A stretch of DNA of 64,000 bases, taken from the NCBI GenBank assembly GCA_022820835.1, contig JAJEET010000019.1, positions 62,001 through 126,000 on the forward strand, in the 5' to 3' direction. The translations under genes and the position numbers were made by a program. Origin of the DNA: Candidatus Poribacteria bacterium (GTDB lineage: Bacteria; Poribacteria; WGA-4E; WGA-3G). The notes under the pieces were generated by a model. The model made no database searches. It was not told the DNA's origin and saw only the letters and a program-made list of their open reading frames with translations. Position 1 is the stretch's first letter; each line of letters begins with the position of its first letter. Shown here in pieces: positions 34,052 through 43,362 of the stretch.

Positions 34052-35236
34052 TCAGGACTCTAAATTTCTAACGGAACTTTGGGAAACCGTTGCGAATGCA
34101 TCAATCGCCTGTCGGATCTCTGTTTCGGTATGTGTTGCCATGACAGTCAACCTCAGGCGACTCGTGTCTGGTGGGACTGCTGGCGGACGGATGGCGGGTG
34201 CGAATACGCTTTCGGCGAGGAGTGCCTCTGCGATGCTTGTCGCATGTTGCGGATTTCCCAACAAGACCGGAAGGATCTGTGTTTTGCTCGGTAATAGTGT
34301 ATATCCTAAATCAATTAGTTCTGTTTTGAGGTGTTTCGCATGTAGAAACAGACGTTGCCGTAGTTCAGGTGAAGAACGCATCACATTGAGCGCAGCATTT
34401 GCTGCTGCTAAAGTCGCCGGTGGCAGTCCTGTGGTAAAGATGAAACCGCGCGCCTTGTTGATGAGCAATTCAATCAGCGTACGGCTTCCCGCAATATACC
34501 CACCGAGTGCGCCGATCGCCTTGCTAAGCGTCCCCATCTGAATAATATCTTTGTTTTCCAATCCGAAATGTGCGACGGTGCCGCTGCCGTCTCTGCCCAG
34601 GACACCAAACCCGTGTGCATCATCCACGAGTAACATCGTATCGTATTGGACAGCGAGGTCGTAAATATCCGGTAGCGGTGCGATATCGCCATCCATACTG
34701 AAAACGCTGTCCGTTACGATGAGTCGCCGCCGAAACGCTGTGGATTCCGATAGTAAATCCTTAAGATGTGCCACATCGCAGTGCCGATAAACTTTCTTGG
34801 TGGCACGACTGAGGCGACATCCGTCTATGATGCTGGCGTGGTTGAGTGCATCGCTTAAGATGAGGTCGCCTTCACCAGCGAGGATAGGGATGGTCCCTGT
34901 ATTAGCAGTATACCCGGAACTGAAAACGAGCGCGGCTTCGGTATTTTTGACTTTGGCGAGATTTGTTTCTAAAGTTGTGTAGAGTTCACTGTTCCCTGAG
35001 ATGAGACGTGATCCACTTGCACCTGTTCCGAAAGTCTGCGTCGCTTCGACAGCGGCGGCGATGACTTGTGGGTGCGTGCTTAATCCCAAGTAGTTGTTTG
35101 AACCGAGCAGCACGACATCGCGCCCGTCAAGATTAATTGTCCCGGTCGGCGCGCTCATAACAGTGCGGAGGTGGCGGCGTAATCCAGCACCTTCCAGTGC
35201 TGTAAACTCTGTGTCCAGCCAATCATAATTATGCAT
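34052..35236 (-). CDS. PLP-dependent 2-oxoamine synthase (BioF/KBL family)
   Basis: A 394-residue alpha-oxoamine synthase. It joins an acyl-CoA to an amino acid with loss of CO2 (BioF: pimeloyl-thioester plus alanine) or does the related KBL reaction. The PLP lysine is in [12 protein letters not shown]. Other family residues are [33 protein letters not shown] and FTTGLPPA. I chose ATG 35236 ([11 protein letters not shown]) over a TTG at 35251. No other biotin gene is in the window, so the precise reaction is open. The isomerase gene upstream ends 24 bp away and may be co-transcribed. Confidence 0.88.
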   Translation of the reverse strand: MHNYDWLDTEFTALEGAGLRRHLRTVMSAPTGTINLDGRDVVLLGSNNYLGLSTHPQVIAAAVEATQTFGTGASGSRLISGNSELYTTLETNLAKVKNTEAALVFSSGYTANTGTIPILAGEGDLILSDALNHASIIDGCRLSRATKKVYRHCDVAHLKDLLSESTAFRRRLIVTDSVFSMDGDIAPLPDIYDLAVQYDTMLLVDDAHGFGVLGRDGSGTVAHFGLENKDIIQMGTLSKAIGALGGYIAGSRTLIELLINKARGFIFTTGLPPATLAAANAALNVMRSSPELRQRLFLHAKHLKTELIDLGYTLLPSKTQILPVLLGNPQHATSIAEALLAESVFAPAIRPPAVPPDTSRLRLTVMATHTETEIRQAIDAFATVSQSSVRNLES

Positions 35237-35260
35237 TGTGATAAAAAACAAGCGGTATGC

Positions 35261-36175
35261 CTAACCCATGAATTGTCTCAGGAAGATGTGGCTCTGCCGG
35301 AGAGAACGTTGCCGTGTCTCTAACGTCTCTTCATAGGCGCGATCCTCTACTTCAACGCAGACTGCGCCGTCATAGCCGGTATCACTCAAAACAGAGAAGA
35401 AGGCACCCCAATTGACATCACCGAGTCCGGGTAGTTTCGGGGTATGATAGGACAACGGCGTTGCGAGAGTACCGACTTCATCAAGTTTTGCGCGGTCTAA
35501 TCGTACATCCTTAGCATGCACGTGAAATATCCGATCAGCGAAGGTGACGAGCGGGTTCAGGTAGTTCATCTGTAGCCATATAAAATGGGACGGATCGAAA
35601 TTGAGTCCGAAGTTCGGGGACGGAATCTCCTCAAACATCCGTTCCCAAATAGCGGGACAGTAGGCGAGGTTCTGTCCGGCGGGCCATTCGTCTTCGGTGA
35701 AGAACATCGGACAATTCTCGATGCCAACACGGATGCCGTGGTCGGCGGCGAATTGGATTAGCGGTTTCCATACCTGTTTAAAGCGTTGCCAATTCTCATC
35801 TATCGTGCGGGTCTGGTCTCTGCCGATAAACGTGTTGACGATGCCAACCGACAGCCGTTCTGCTGCGAGAATCAGTTTTTTGAGATGCTCGCTATAGACA
35901 GCCGCCTCGGTTTCATCAGGTGTTAGTGGGTTCGGGTAGTATCCTAATCCGCTGATCGTTACTCCCGCATCCGAGACGCATTGTAGAATTTCATCTGCCT
36001 CTGCATTGGAGAGATTCGCCACATCAACGTGTGTAACACCTGCGTAACGCCGTTCCGCTTTTCCTTTGGGCCAGCACATCAATTCAACACAATCGAAGCC
36101 GGTCTCGGCGGCGAAGTGGAAGACCTCTGTTAAGGATTGGTCCGGTAAAATCGCGCTCACAAATCCAAGTTTCAT
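35261..36175 (-). CDS. Sugar phosphate isomerase/epimerase-like TIM barrel
   Basis: A 304-residue protein of the xylose-isomerase-like TIM-barrel group. Typical strands are [35 protein letters not shown] and [12 protein letters not shown], the last two holding the metal-binding Glu, Asp and His. FHVHAKDVR and [11 protein letters not shown] complete the active site. Such enzymes isomerise sugars or inositols, often with Gfo/Idh/MocA partners such as the one at 37186. ATG 36175 is preceded by AGAGG; a longer frame to 36271 gives only unlikely residues. A promoter lies 32 nt upstream. Confidence 0.88.
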   Translation of the reverse strand: MKLGFVSAILPDQSLTEVFHFAAETGFDCVELMCWPKGKAERRYAGVTHVDVANLSNAEADEILQCVSDAGVTISGLGYYPNPLTPDETEAAVYSEHLKKLILAAERLSVGIVNTFIGRDQTRTIDENWQRFKQVWKPLIQFAADHGIRVGIENCPMFFTEDEWPAGQNLAYCPAIWERMFEEIPSPNFGLNFDPSHFIWLQMNYLNPLVTFADRIFHVHAKDVRLDRAKLDEVGTLATPLSYHTPKLPGLGDVNWGAFFSVLSDTGYDGAVCVEVEDRAYEETLETRQRSLRQSHIFLRQFMG

Positions 36176-36206
36176 TATGATGTAACCTCTGTTTCGTTTT
36201 TTCGAT

Positions 36207-36235
36207 ATTTTACTACAGATAGAGGCGGGTTGCAA
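36207..36235 (-). promoter_or_regulatory. Promoter for the isomerase/BioF-like genes
   Basis: On the minus strand TTGCAA (36235-36230), 17 nt, and TAAAAT (36212-36207). Its -35 box is only 7 bp from that of the divergent plus-strand promoter, so the two probably interfere or share control. Confidence 0.6.
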
Positions 36236-36242
36236 GTGTATA

Positions 36243-36272
36243 TGGACATTAAATTGCAAAATATGATACAAT
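36243..36272 (+). promoter_or_regulatory. Promoter for the phytanoyl-CoA-dioxygenase-like gene
   Basis: TGGACA (36243-36248), an 18-nt spacer and TACAAT (36267-36272), each one base from the consensus. The ATG at 36317 follows with the strong ribosome-binding site AGGAGG. Confidence 0.6.
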
Positions 36273-36316
36273 ACGTCTCATAAACATCTCCAGAGACTTG
36301 CACATAGGAGGCGAAA

Positions 36317-37156
36317 ATGACACCAGAACAACGTTATCTATTTGACGTTACAGGCTATTTACACGTCAAAGGTGCGGTTAGGGGTGAAGCATTAAAGGCA
36401 GCACAAGCGGCTGTTGATCAGTATATCCATACGCCGATTGATGAACGTCCGGAAGGTTTTACGACGCGTCCTCGCGACTTAGAACCTGGCACAGGGGGTA
36501 GGTATGAACACGGTTTCGCTTTCGATAGGTCGCTTGAGGTTATGACGGTGCATCCTGCTATCTGGCCCCTTATCAAAGAGTTCACTTTTGATAAGCCGCG
36601 GTTTGTCACTGGAACGCTCACGCTTGAACAGCACAACCCGGATCGACAACCGATGGGAACGAACCCGGCAGGCTTGCACTGTGCCCGCGAAGGACGGCAC
36701 TGGCTCACTCGCTACGAAATCAAAAACAGCCATATCTATTGCAACGACTTCGTGGCATTCTTTTACTTAACGGATGTGCAACCCGGGGACGGCGGACTTA
36801 TTGTCATCCCAGGTTCGCATAAGAGTAAATTTGAGAGACCTGAAGATCTTTTGACTCCAGGACCAGACGGCATTGACCCGGAACCGGACGACGTTTTCAC
36901 GAATATCACACCTAAAGCAGGCGATTTTGTCGTCATCTCTGAGTTGTTGACACACGGTGTCTTACGGTGGAAACCGAAGGATCGGGACAGACGTTTCTTG
37001 ATTCTCCGTTATCGTCCGCAATATGAAGGCAAGCCAAGCCTGCCTGAAGTTATTATCAACCGTCTAACACCTGAAGTCCAGGAACTGGTGCAAACGGCAT
37101 CGTATCAACACACGAAAGAGATTGTTAAACAAGATGTTGTCGAATTGAGTGTTTAG
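36317..37156 (+). CDS. Phytanoyl-CoA dioxygenase (PhyH)-like protein with altered iron site
   Basis: A 279-residue member of the Fe(II)/2-oxoglutarate oxygenase family. The fold is clear from YLTDVQPGDGGLIVIPGSHK (150-169) and the distal LTHGVLRW, with H213 and a 2-oxoglutarate-binding Arg at about 225. The first ligand looks like H121 in AGLHCAREG, where the usual HxD carboxylate is Ala123 (HxA). That change is seen in Fe/2OG halogenases but also in inactive or divergent homologues. An oxidoreductase gene follows 29 bp later, which suggests a shared pathway acting on a small organic molecule. Confidence 0.8.
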   Translation: MTPEQRYLFDVTGYLHVKGAVRGEALKAAQAAVDQYIHTPIDERPEGFTTRPRDLEPGTGGRYEHGFAFDRSLEVMTVHPAIWPLIKEFTFDKPRFVTGTLTLEQHNPDRQPMGTNPAGLHCAREGRHWLTRYEIKNSHIYCNDFVAFFYLTDVQPGDGGLIVIPGSHKSKFERPEDLLTPGPDGIDPEPDDVFTNITPKAGDFVVISELLTHGVLRWKPKDRDRRFLILRYRPQYEGKPSLPEVIINRLTPEVQELVQTASYQHTKEIVKQDVVELSV

Positions 37157-37185
37157 TGCCATAGTAAAGCATAGGGGGAATTTTA

Positions 37186-38229
37186 ATGGGAACGAATCAA
37201 TATCGTGTTTGCATTGTGGGCTGTGGCAGAATGGGTGGCACAATTGATGAGGAGGTTGGTGCGACACCAAACGGCGCGTTACCGTATTCGCACGCTGCAG
37301 GCTATACCGCTTTCGATCGGACAGACCTCATCGCTGCCGCGGATGTTGTCGAAGAGAAGGCACAGTACGTTTGCAATAAATGGAGTATTCCGAAGTATTA
37401 CTTAGATTATCGCGAGATGATCGTCAAGGAGAAACCGGATATTGTCAGTATCGCCACGCGCCCCGGGAACCACGCCGAGATTACAGCGTTCGCTGCGGAA
37501 AATGGTGTGAAAGGCATCTACTGTGATAAACCGCTTTGTGCCTCTATGGAAGAGGCAGACGCAATGGTGGAAGTGTGCGAGAAGTATGATGTTAAGTTTA
37601 ACCTCGGCACGCAGCGTCGTTTCACGCCCGGATACATCAAAATGCGTGAACTCCTCGAAAGCGGTGAGCTTGGCGAGAGACGCGCTATTATTGCCTATAG
37701 CGGTGGTGCTGCGCTTTGGGGATACACGCACGCAGCGGATATGCTTCTCTTTTTGGCAAGCGATTCACCGATTGAATACGTGCAAGGTAATGTAGCGGTT
37801 GACGATGCCGATTTCGAGGACAATCGCACGGAATCGGATCCTGGGATTGTGATGGGGTTCATCCATTTTCAGAACGGCATCAACGCCATCAGTATCCCCG
37901 GTACGGCTTATGAGTTTGAGGTGAATTGTAGCGATGGTACTGTACGTGCGCTCAATAATGGGCTCGGTTTTCACCTCCGCAAACGGCAAGGGAAGTTTAA
38001 CGAGATTTTGGAAGCGCAATTTCCGCCTTATGAACGGAAAAGCGGCACGGTTGGCTGTATTGAAGACATTGTTGATGCGATTGAGACCGATACTGAAACA
38101 AGCGGAAATATCCATCTTGCACACCGAAGTACTGAGATGGTCTTCGCAATCGTTGATTCGCAACGTCAGCAAGGTAAGCGTGTATCAATGCCGATGGAGA
38201 ACCGAGGTCTCTATCTCGGGAGGTGGTAA
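37186..38229 (+). CDS. Gfo/Idh/MocA-family oxidoreductase
   Basis: A 347-residue NAD(P)-dependent dehydrogenase. The Rossmann loop is VCIVGCGRMGG (residues 8-18), and the catalytic-domain lysine motif appears as IYCDKPLCAS. The C-terminal alpha/beta domain has AYSGGAALWGYTHAADMLLF with the usual His. Substrates are sugars, inositols or related polyols. The ribosome-binding site AGGGGG precedes ATG 37186. It lies between a PhyH-like gene and a methyltransferase (3 bp gap), so the three are likely one operon. Confidence 0.92.
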   Translation: MGTNQYRVCIVGCGRMGGTIDEEVGATPNGALPYSHAAGYTAFDRTDLIAAADVVEEKAQYVCNKWSIPKYYLDYREMIVKEKPDIVSIATRPGNHAEITAFAAENGVKGIYCDKPLCASMEEADAMVEVCEKYDVKFNLGTQRRFTPGYIKMRELLESGELGERRAIIAYSGGAALWGYTHAADMLLFLASDSPIEYVQGNVAVDDADFEDNRTESDPGIVMGFIHFQNGINAISIPGTAYEFEVNCSDGTVRALNNGLGFHLRKRQGKFNEILEAQFPPYERKSGTVGCIEDIVDAIETDTETSGNIHLAHRSTEMVFAIVDSQRQQGKRVSMPMENRGLYLGRW

Positions 38230-38232
38230 CCA

Positions 38233-39030
38233 ATGTTCAGGAAACGCCAGAAAACAGCGGACGCACGCCGTGGATTTATAATCTTCAGCGTTATCACGGT
38301 TGCGTTGCTCCTATTGAACCGTGTCGCGACCGTACCGAGTGATGAATCGCAACCAGAAACCGATCCGATGCGTCCAGCGAGTACACGTTATGAACAGCGT
38401 CCACCGAGCCGAGATGGAATCGGTAAAATCTACATGGGACGCGAAATTTCGCACGTGATGGGACATCTCGCTGCGGGATGGTTAGAACGTCCAGAACGTG
38501 AACGAGAAGAGATGCCGAACCGTCTCATTGAGATGTTGAAACTCAAAGAGGGAGACGTTGTGGCGGATATTGGTGTCGGCACGGGTTATATCGCCCGGCG
38601 TATTTCACGGAAAATCGGCAAAACAGGGATCGTCTACGGTGTTGAGATTCAGCAGGAGATGCTTGATATTCTTGCTGAGAAGATGACAGAAGAAGGTATT
38701 ACCAATATCAAGGGGGTTTTAGGCACGATTACCGACCCGAAACTGCCACCGAATTCGGTTGACCTCGCTATTATGGTGGATGTGTATCACGAATTTTCGC
38801 ATCCTTATGAGATGATACAGAACATCTGCAGTGCGCTCAAAATAGGCGGTCGGGTGGCTTTTATAGAATACCGCTTGGAAGATGACAATGTGCCAATTAA
38901 GCGTCTGCACAAAATGAGCGAATTGCAGGTGATTAAAGAAGCGACACCGCACCCATTGTCTTGGATAGAGACGCTTGACGATCTGCCGTGGCAGCATGTT
39001 ATTATTTTTGAGAAGATTGATGGGAAATAG
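38233..39030 (+). CDS. Membrane-anchored class I SAM-dependent methyltransferase
   Basis: A 265-residue protein. An N-terminal segment (FIIFSVITVALLLLN, 15-29) should anchor it in the membrane or be a signal sequence. A methyltransferase domain follows, with motif I VVADIGVGTGYIAR (about 110-123), acidic GVEIQ and post-motif LAIMVDVYHEFSHP. It resembles small-molecule methyltransferases of the ubiE-like group. The substrate is unknown. It begins 3 bp after the oxidoreductase stop, with GGGAGG as ribosome-binding site inside that gene. Confidence 0.85.
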   Translation: MFRKRQKTADARRGFIIFSVITVALLLLNRVATVPSDESQPETDPMRPASTRYEQRPPSRDGIGKIYMGREISHVMGHLAAGWLERPEREREEMPNRLIEMLKLKEGDVVADIGVGTGYIARRISRKIGKTGIVYGVEIQQEMLDILAEKMTEEGITNIKGVLGTITDPKLPPNSVDLAIMVDVYHEFSHPYEMIQNICSALKIGGRVAFIEYRLEDDNVPIKRLHKMSELQVIKEATPHPLSWIETLDDLPWQHVIIFEKIDGK

Positions 39031-39192
39031 ACAGATGATGAAGTCATTTTTGATGTGTCGGATGCCAATTTTTTTCAACATCAAGGATCGTCTTGAAATC
39101 ACTAACTGCCATTGTGATTCTCCTTGAATCTGCCTGCTAATTACGGTATTTGAATGTCCATCAAAGCAAGCTGATTCGTGTGGACAACACTC

Positions 39193-39214
39193 AAAAATTG
39201 TAGGACAATTTTTT
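39193..39214 (+). terminator. AT-rich hairpin terminator after the methyltransferase
   Basis: AAAAATTGT (39193-39201) pairs with ACAATTTTT (39205-39213) around an AGG loop and ends in T residues. It is 160 bp past the stop codon. The stem is AT-rich, so termination would be weak. Confidence 0.45.
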
Positions 39215-39235
39215 GAAATTGTCAAGAAGAAGTAT

Positions 39236-39264
39236 TTGACAAAAACGCAAAAGCGTCGTAAAAT
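39236..39264 (+). promoter_or_regulatory. Strong promoter for the DUF1549/DUF1553 gene
   Basis: Consensus TTGACA (39236-39241), a 17-nt spacer and TAAAAT (39259-39264). Transcription should start near 39271, leaving a leader of about 130 nt. Confidence 0.75.
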
Positions 39265-39402
39265 ATAGCAACGGTGCTAAACTTTTTGATTACCGAAACG
39301 TCACAAATTGCCAAATCTGGTATAGGAAATTGCAACTTAGATTTTTAGTATAGAAACCTAATAAGTTGCGGACTACAACGCTGAAACAGGGAGAAATTTC
39401 CA

Positions 39403-42400
39403 GTGAAGATCGCTAAAAGTACGGTTCCACTATTTGCTGCGTTCGTGTGTTTATATTCTGTTATGTTAGGACTGCCCACGGCATTAGCGGAACACCACGA
39501 AACCGCAGAAGCGACCCTTAATTACAATCTTGACATCCGTCCGATTCTTTCGGATAACTGCTACGCCTGTCACGGACCAGATGCTAAAACCCGACAGGCT
39601 GACCTGCGCCTTGATACGAAAGAAGGAGCGTTCTCCGAACCGAGTGGGTATCCGGTACTTGTCCCCGGTAAACCTGAAGAGAGTGAACTCTATCTTCGCA
39701 TCATATCCGAAGACGAGACTTATCAAATGCCACCAGCGGACTTCAATAAGACGTTGACACCGGAGCAGATTGAAGCCCTAACGCAGTGGATTCGCGAAGG
39801 CGCGCAGTGGGAAGAACACTGGTCATTCACGCCTCTCGTCCAACCGATGCCGCCTGCTGTCAAGAACCGAGACTGGGTGCGAAACCCGATTGACGCGTTC
39901 ATCCTCTCACGCCTCGAAAAAGAGGATCTACAACCCGCGGCGGAAGCGGATAAACGGACGCTCATCCGACGCTTAAGTTTCGATCTCACCGGCTTACCAC
40001 CGACGCTTGAAGAGATACACCGATTCCTTAATGACGATTCGCCAAACGCTTATGATAATCTTATTGAGACCTTCATGGCGAAACCGGAATATGGTGAACA
40101 TCTGGCACGTTTCTGGTTAGATGTCGCACGCTACGGTGATACGCACGGACTGCACTTAGACAACTACCGCGAAATGTGGCCCTATCGGGATTGGGTTATC
40201 AAGGCATTCAATAAAAATATGCCGTTCGATCAGTTTACGATTGAGCAATTGGCAGGTGATCTATTGCGGGAACCGACGCTTGATCAGCGCGTCGCTACCG
40301 GTTTCAATCGGAGCCACGTTACGACAAGCGAAGGCGGTTCCATCGCCGACGAATACTATGTCCGATACGCTGTTGATAGAGCCAACACGACTGCCACCGT
40401 CTGGATGGGATTAACTGCGGGTTGTGCGCAGTGCCACGATCACAAGTATGATCCGATTACGCAGAAGGAATACTATCAACTCTACGCCTACTTCAACAAT
40501 ATCACTGAGAATGCGATGGATGGCAACCGCAAGGATTCGCCGCCGGTTGTGAAACTTCCGACACCAGAGCAGAAGACACAACTCGCAAACTATGACGCGC
40601 AAATCGCCGATTTAGATGGACAGAGCAAAGGTCCCCTGCCACATATTGATACTGCCCAAATCGCGTGGGAGAACAGAATACCGAGGTGGACGTATATTAA
40701 ACCGAACGCTGTCCTCTCACAAGGGGGTGCGACGCTTGAAATTCAGGAAGATAATTCCGTTTTAGCGAGCGGCACGAACCCGGACAAAGAGGTATACGAG
40801 CTTATTGCTGAACTGCCCTCCGGTAAATGGAGTGCTTTGCGACTTGAGGGTATCCCTGACAAATCTTTGCCAGCGAGTGGTATCGGACGCAGCGATAACA
40901 GCAATGTGGTTCTGACAGGAATTTCTGTTGATGTCGTTCCCGCTTCAAAGACAGAGGAAATTCTTAACGCTGCCAAGGAAGCAGCAGAGAAAGCGGCGGA
41001 AGCTATTAACGCTGCCAAGGTGGCAGCAGAGCAGGCGGCCGCAGCAGCGGAGGGGTCAGAAGCAGCCGGAGAAGATGTCGTACCGGAGACCGATGTTGCT
41101 GAGGAAACGCCCCCAGAAACTGAAACCGCTAAGGAACCCGCGCCGGAGACCGATGTTGCTGAGGAAGCACCACCAGAAACCGAAACTGCTGAGCAAGGAG
41201 CTGAAGAAACGGAAGCTACCGAGGCAACACAAAATACTGAGACCGCGGAAGAGGCATCGGAAGCCGCGGAAGAAAAGGATCCGTGGACACCTGTTCCGAT
41301 CGTACAAGCCTGGGCGGATTATGAACAGGCAAACGGCGATTTTGTTGTTGTGAATGCAATTGACGATAAACCGGAAACGGGATGGGGATTGGAAAGCAAT
41401 AAAAATCCGGGCAACAGTCGGCAAGCGATCTTTCTGCTTGCAAACCCGCTCGGGGCAGAAGGTGGTGTGTTAAGGATTCGGCTTAATCATGAATCTGAGC
41501 ACGCCAAACATCACTTCGGACGTTTCAGGTTTGCAGTTACAGACGTCCCGACGATCTACCCGATGGGGTCTAAAGTATCGCTTGGAAATTGGCATTCCGT
41601 TGGTCCGTTTGCTGCTGAACACGGCAACATCGCCTTTTATAACGTTTATGAACCGGAAACCAAGCCTGTCAATACACAGGATAAATTCACTGTCGGTTCG
41701 GAGACGTTGGCGTGGCAACAGCAGACGCACTGGTTAGACGGACAGGTTCATAACGACATTGTCGGTGAAAATAGTGCGACGTACCTCTATCGGAATATCG
41801 CCTCTGAAACGAGACAGAGAGCGGTGCTTTATCTGAGTAGTAACGACGCTTTGAAGGTTTGGGTCAACCAAACGGAGGTGCTTGCAAGCAATATCCAGCG
41901 TGATACGGCACCGGATACGGATAAACTCCAAATCCAACTGAATCCGGGTAACAATGCACTCCTACTAAAGGTGGTCAACTATTCGGGTCCGTCAGGGTTC
42001 TTCTTCCGTATAGAATCCGATGAACCGATGGTAACGGCGAACATCGTTGACACGATAGCAATTGAGAGAGGACAGCGCGATGCCAATCAACAGACGCAGA
42101 TCCGGGAGTATTACCGCCGAAACGTCTCAAAGGACGAAGCCCTGAAAAAACTCTACGCGGATTTAGCGGATGTCCGGAAGAAAAGAAACAGTCTGGATGG
42201 CTCTATCACCACGACGCTTGTGATGCAGGAAAGAACGGAGCCGCGCGGTGCATACGTTCTCGAACGCGGTGCCTATCAACACCGAGGCGAGCAGGTCACC
42301 CCGCAGACCCCGGCAGTTCTTCCGCCGATGGTAAGGGGTGCACCGTCGAACCGATTGTCACTGGCAAAATGGTTGGTGTCGCCGAAACATCCGCTCACCG

Positions 42401-43302
42401 CACGTGTTACGGTAAACCGATTCTGGCAGAACGTCTTCGGCACCGGAATTGTCCTGACAGCGGAGGATTTCGGTACGCAAGGCACGCCGCCGTCGCATCC
42501 CGAACTCCTGGATTGGTTGTCAACCGAATTTATTGCCTCTGGATGGGATGTGCAAGCGACGCTGAAACTGATGCTCACCTCAGCGACGTACCGTCAGCGT
42601 GCGAAGGTTACGCCTGAAAAATTGGAACGTGATGCTGATAACGTGTTGCTTTCTCGTGCGCCGCGGTATCGTTTTGATGCCGAAATCGTGCGCGATAATG
42701 CACTCACAGCGAGCGGTCTGTTGTATACGCAAATTGGTGGGCCGAGTGTCAAACCGCCGCAACCGGGTGGTCTCTGGAAAGCTGTCGGGTTTACGGGGTC
42801 TAATACCGACACTTTTGTTAAAGATACGGGTGCGGATAAAATATACCGTCGAAGTCTCTATACCTTCTGGAAACGGACTGCACCGCCGCCGCAGATGAAT
42901 ATCTTGGACGCGCCCTCGCGCGAAGCTTGCACAATTCGCCGTGAACGAACCAACACACCGATGCAAGCCTTAATGTTGATGAATGATCCACAGTTCGTTG
43001 AAGCGGCGCGTGTCTTCGCTGAACGCACTCTCAAAGCGGGTGGCGAAACGCCGGAGGAACGGATCGCGTTCATGTTTGAGATAGCGACCGCCCGCGAACC
43101 GAAACCGTCGGAAGCAACACTGCTCCTTGAGACGCTACAAGCGCACGCCGAAGAATTCAAAGCGGATCCGGAAGCAGCGAAAGCACTCATTGTTGTCGGT
43201 GAATCGAAACCTGATGAAACCTTAGATGCAGTCGAAGTCGCTACATGGACGATGATTGCGAACCTAATCCTGAATCTGGACGAGGTCCTGAACAAAGGAT
43301 GA
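39403..43302 (+). CDS. Planctomycete-type cytochrome c/DUF1549/DUF1553 protein
   Basis: A 1299-residue exported protein. A signal peptide (VPLFAAFVCLYSVMLGLPTALA) leads to a PSCyt1 domain with haem motif CYACH at about residue 52. DUF1549 (about 150-370; AQCHDHKYDP within it) and the C-terminal DUF1553 (about 950-1200; RVTVNRFWQNVFGTG, RRERTNTPMQAL) follow. A PA14-like or lectin-like insert lies between them. Positions 40960-41275 encode an Ala/Glu-rich low-complexity stretch with near repeats of TDVAEE and PPETETA. Such proteins pair with DUF1501 proteins, as here, and are thought to act on polysaccharides, though the activity is unproven. GTG start with AGGGAG ribosome-binding site. Confidence 0.88.
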   Translation: MKIAKSTVPLFAAFVCLYSVMLGLPTALAEHHETAEATLNYNLDIRPILSDNCYACHGPDAKTRQADLRLDTKEGAFSEPSGYPVLVPGKPEESELYLRIISEDETYQMPPADFNKTLTPEQIEALTQWIREGAQWEEHWSFTPLVQPMPPAVKNRDWVRNPIDAFILSRLEKEDLQPAAEADKRTLIRRLSFDLTGLPPTLEEIHRFLNDDSPNAYDNLIETFMAKPEYGEHLARFWLDVARYGDTHGLHLDNYREMWPYRDWVIKAFNKNMPFDQFTIEQLAGDLLREPTLDQRVATGFNRSHVTTSEGGSIADEYYVRYAVDRANTTATVWMGLTAGCAQCHDHKYDPITQKEYYQLYAYFNNITENAMDGNRKDSPPVVKLPTPEQKTQLANYDAQIADLDGQSKGPLPHIDTAQIAWENRIPRWTYIKPNAVLSQGGATLEIQEDNSVLASGTNPDKEVYELIAELPSGKWSALRLEGIPDKSLPASGIGRSDNSNVVLTGISVDVVPASKTEEILNAAKEAAEKAAEAINAAKVAAEQAAAAAEGSEAAGEDVVPETDVAEETPPETETAKEPAPETDVAEEAPPETETAEQGAEETEATEATQNTETAEEASEAAEEKDPWTPVPIVQAWADYEQANGDFVVVNAIDDKPETGWGLESNKNPGNSRQAIFLLANPLGAEGGVLRIRLNHESEHAKHHFGRFRFAVTDVPTIYPMGSKVSLGNWHSVGPFAAEHGNIAFYNVYEPETKPVNTQDKFTVGSETLAWQQQTHWLDGQVHNDIVGENSATYLYRNIASETRQRAVLYLSSNDALKVWVNQTEVLASNIQRDTAPDTDKLQIQLNPGNNALLLKVVNYSGPSGFFFRIESDEPMVTANIVDTIAIERGQRDANQQTQIREYYRRNVSKDEALKKLYADLADVRKKRNSLDGSITTTLVMQERTEPRGAYVLERGAYQHRGEQVTPQTPAVLPPMVRGAPSNRLSLAKWLVSPKHPLTARVTVNRFWQNVFGTGIVLTAEDFGTQGTPPSHPELLDWLSTEFIASGWDVQATLKLMLTSATYRQRAKVTPEKLERDADNVLLSRAPRYRFDAEIVRDNALTASGLLYTQIGGPSVKPPQPGGLWKAVGFTGSNTDTFVKDTGADKIYRRSLYTFWKRTAPPPQMNILDAPSREACTIRRERTNTPMQALMLMNDPQFVEAARVFAERTLKAGGETPEERIAFMFEIATAREPKPSEATLLLETLQAHAEEFKADPEAAKALIVVGESKPDETLDAVEVATWTMIANLILNLDEVLNKG

Positions 43303-43313
43303 TTATACCAATT

Positions 43314-43337
43314 GGGCGCGCCCTTTGAGTCGCGCCC
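43314..43337 (+). terminator. Hairpin after the DUF1549/DUF1553 gene
   Basis: GGGCGCG (43314-43320) and CGCGCCC (43331-43337) form a perfect 7-bp GC stem with a 10-nt loop, 12 bp past the stop codon. There is no proper T tract, so termination may be partial, letting the leucine-rich-repeat gene be read through. Confidence 0.5.
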
Positions 43338-43362
43338 ACCATTTTCAAGCGTCTAAAATTTT

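Larger units (their letters stand above)
39031..39402. other. Intergenic region with hairpin and promoter, no gene seen
   Basis: This 372-bp space holds an AT-rich hairpin (39193-39213) and a strong forward promoter (39236-39264), followed by about 135 bp of untranslated leader before the GTG at 39403. I see no credible coding frame. The long leader has no riboswitch pattern I recognise. Confidence 0.6.
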
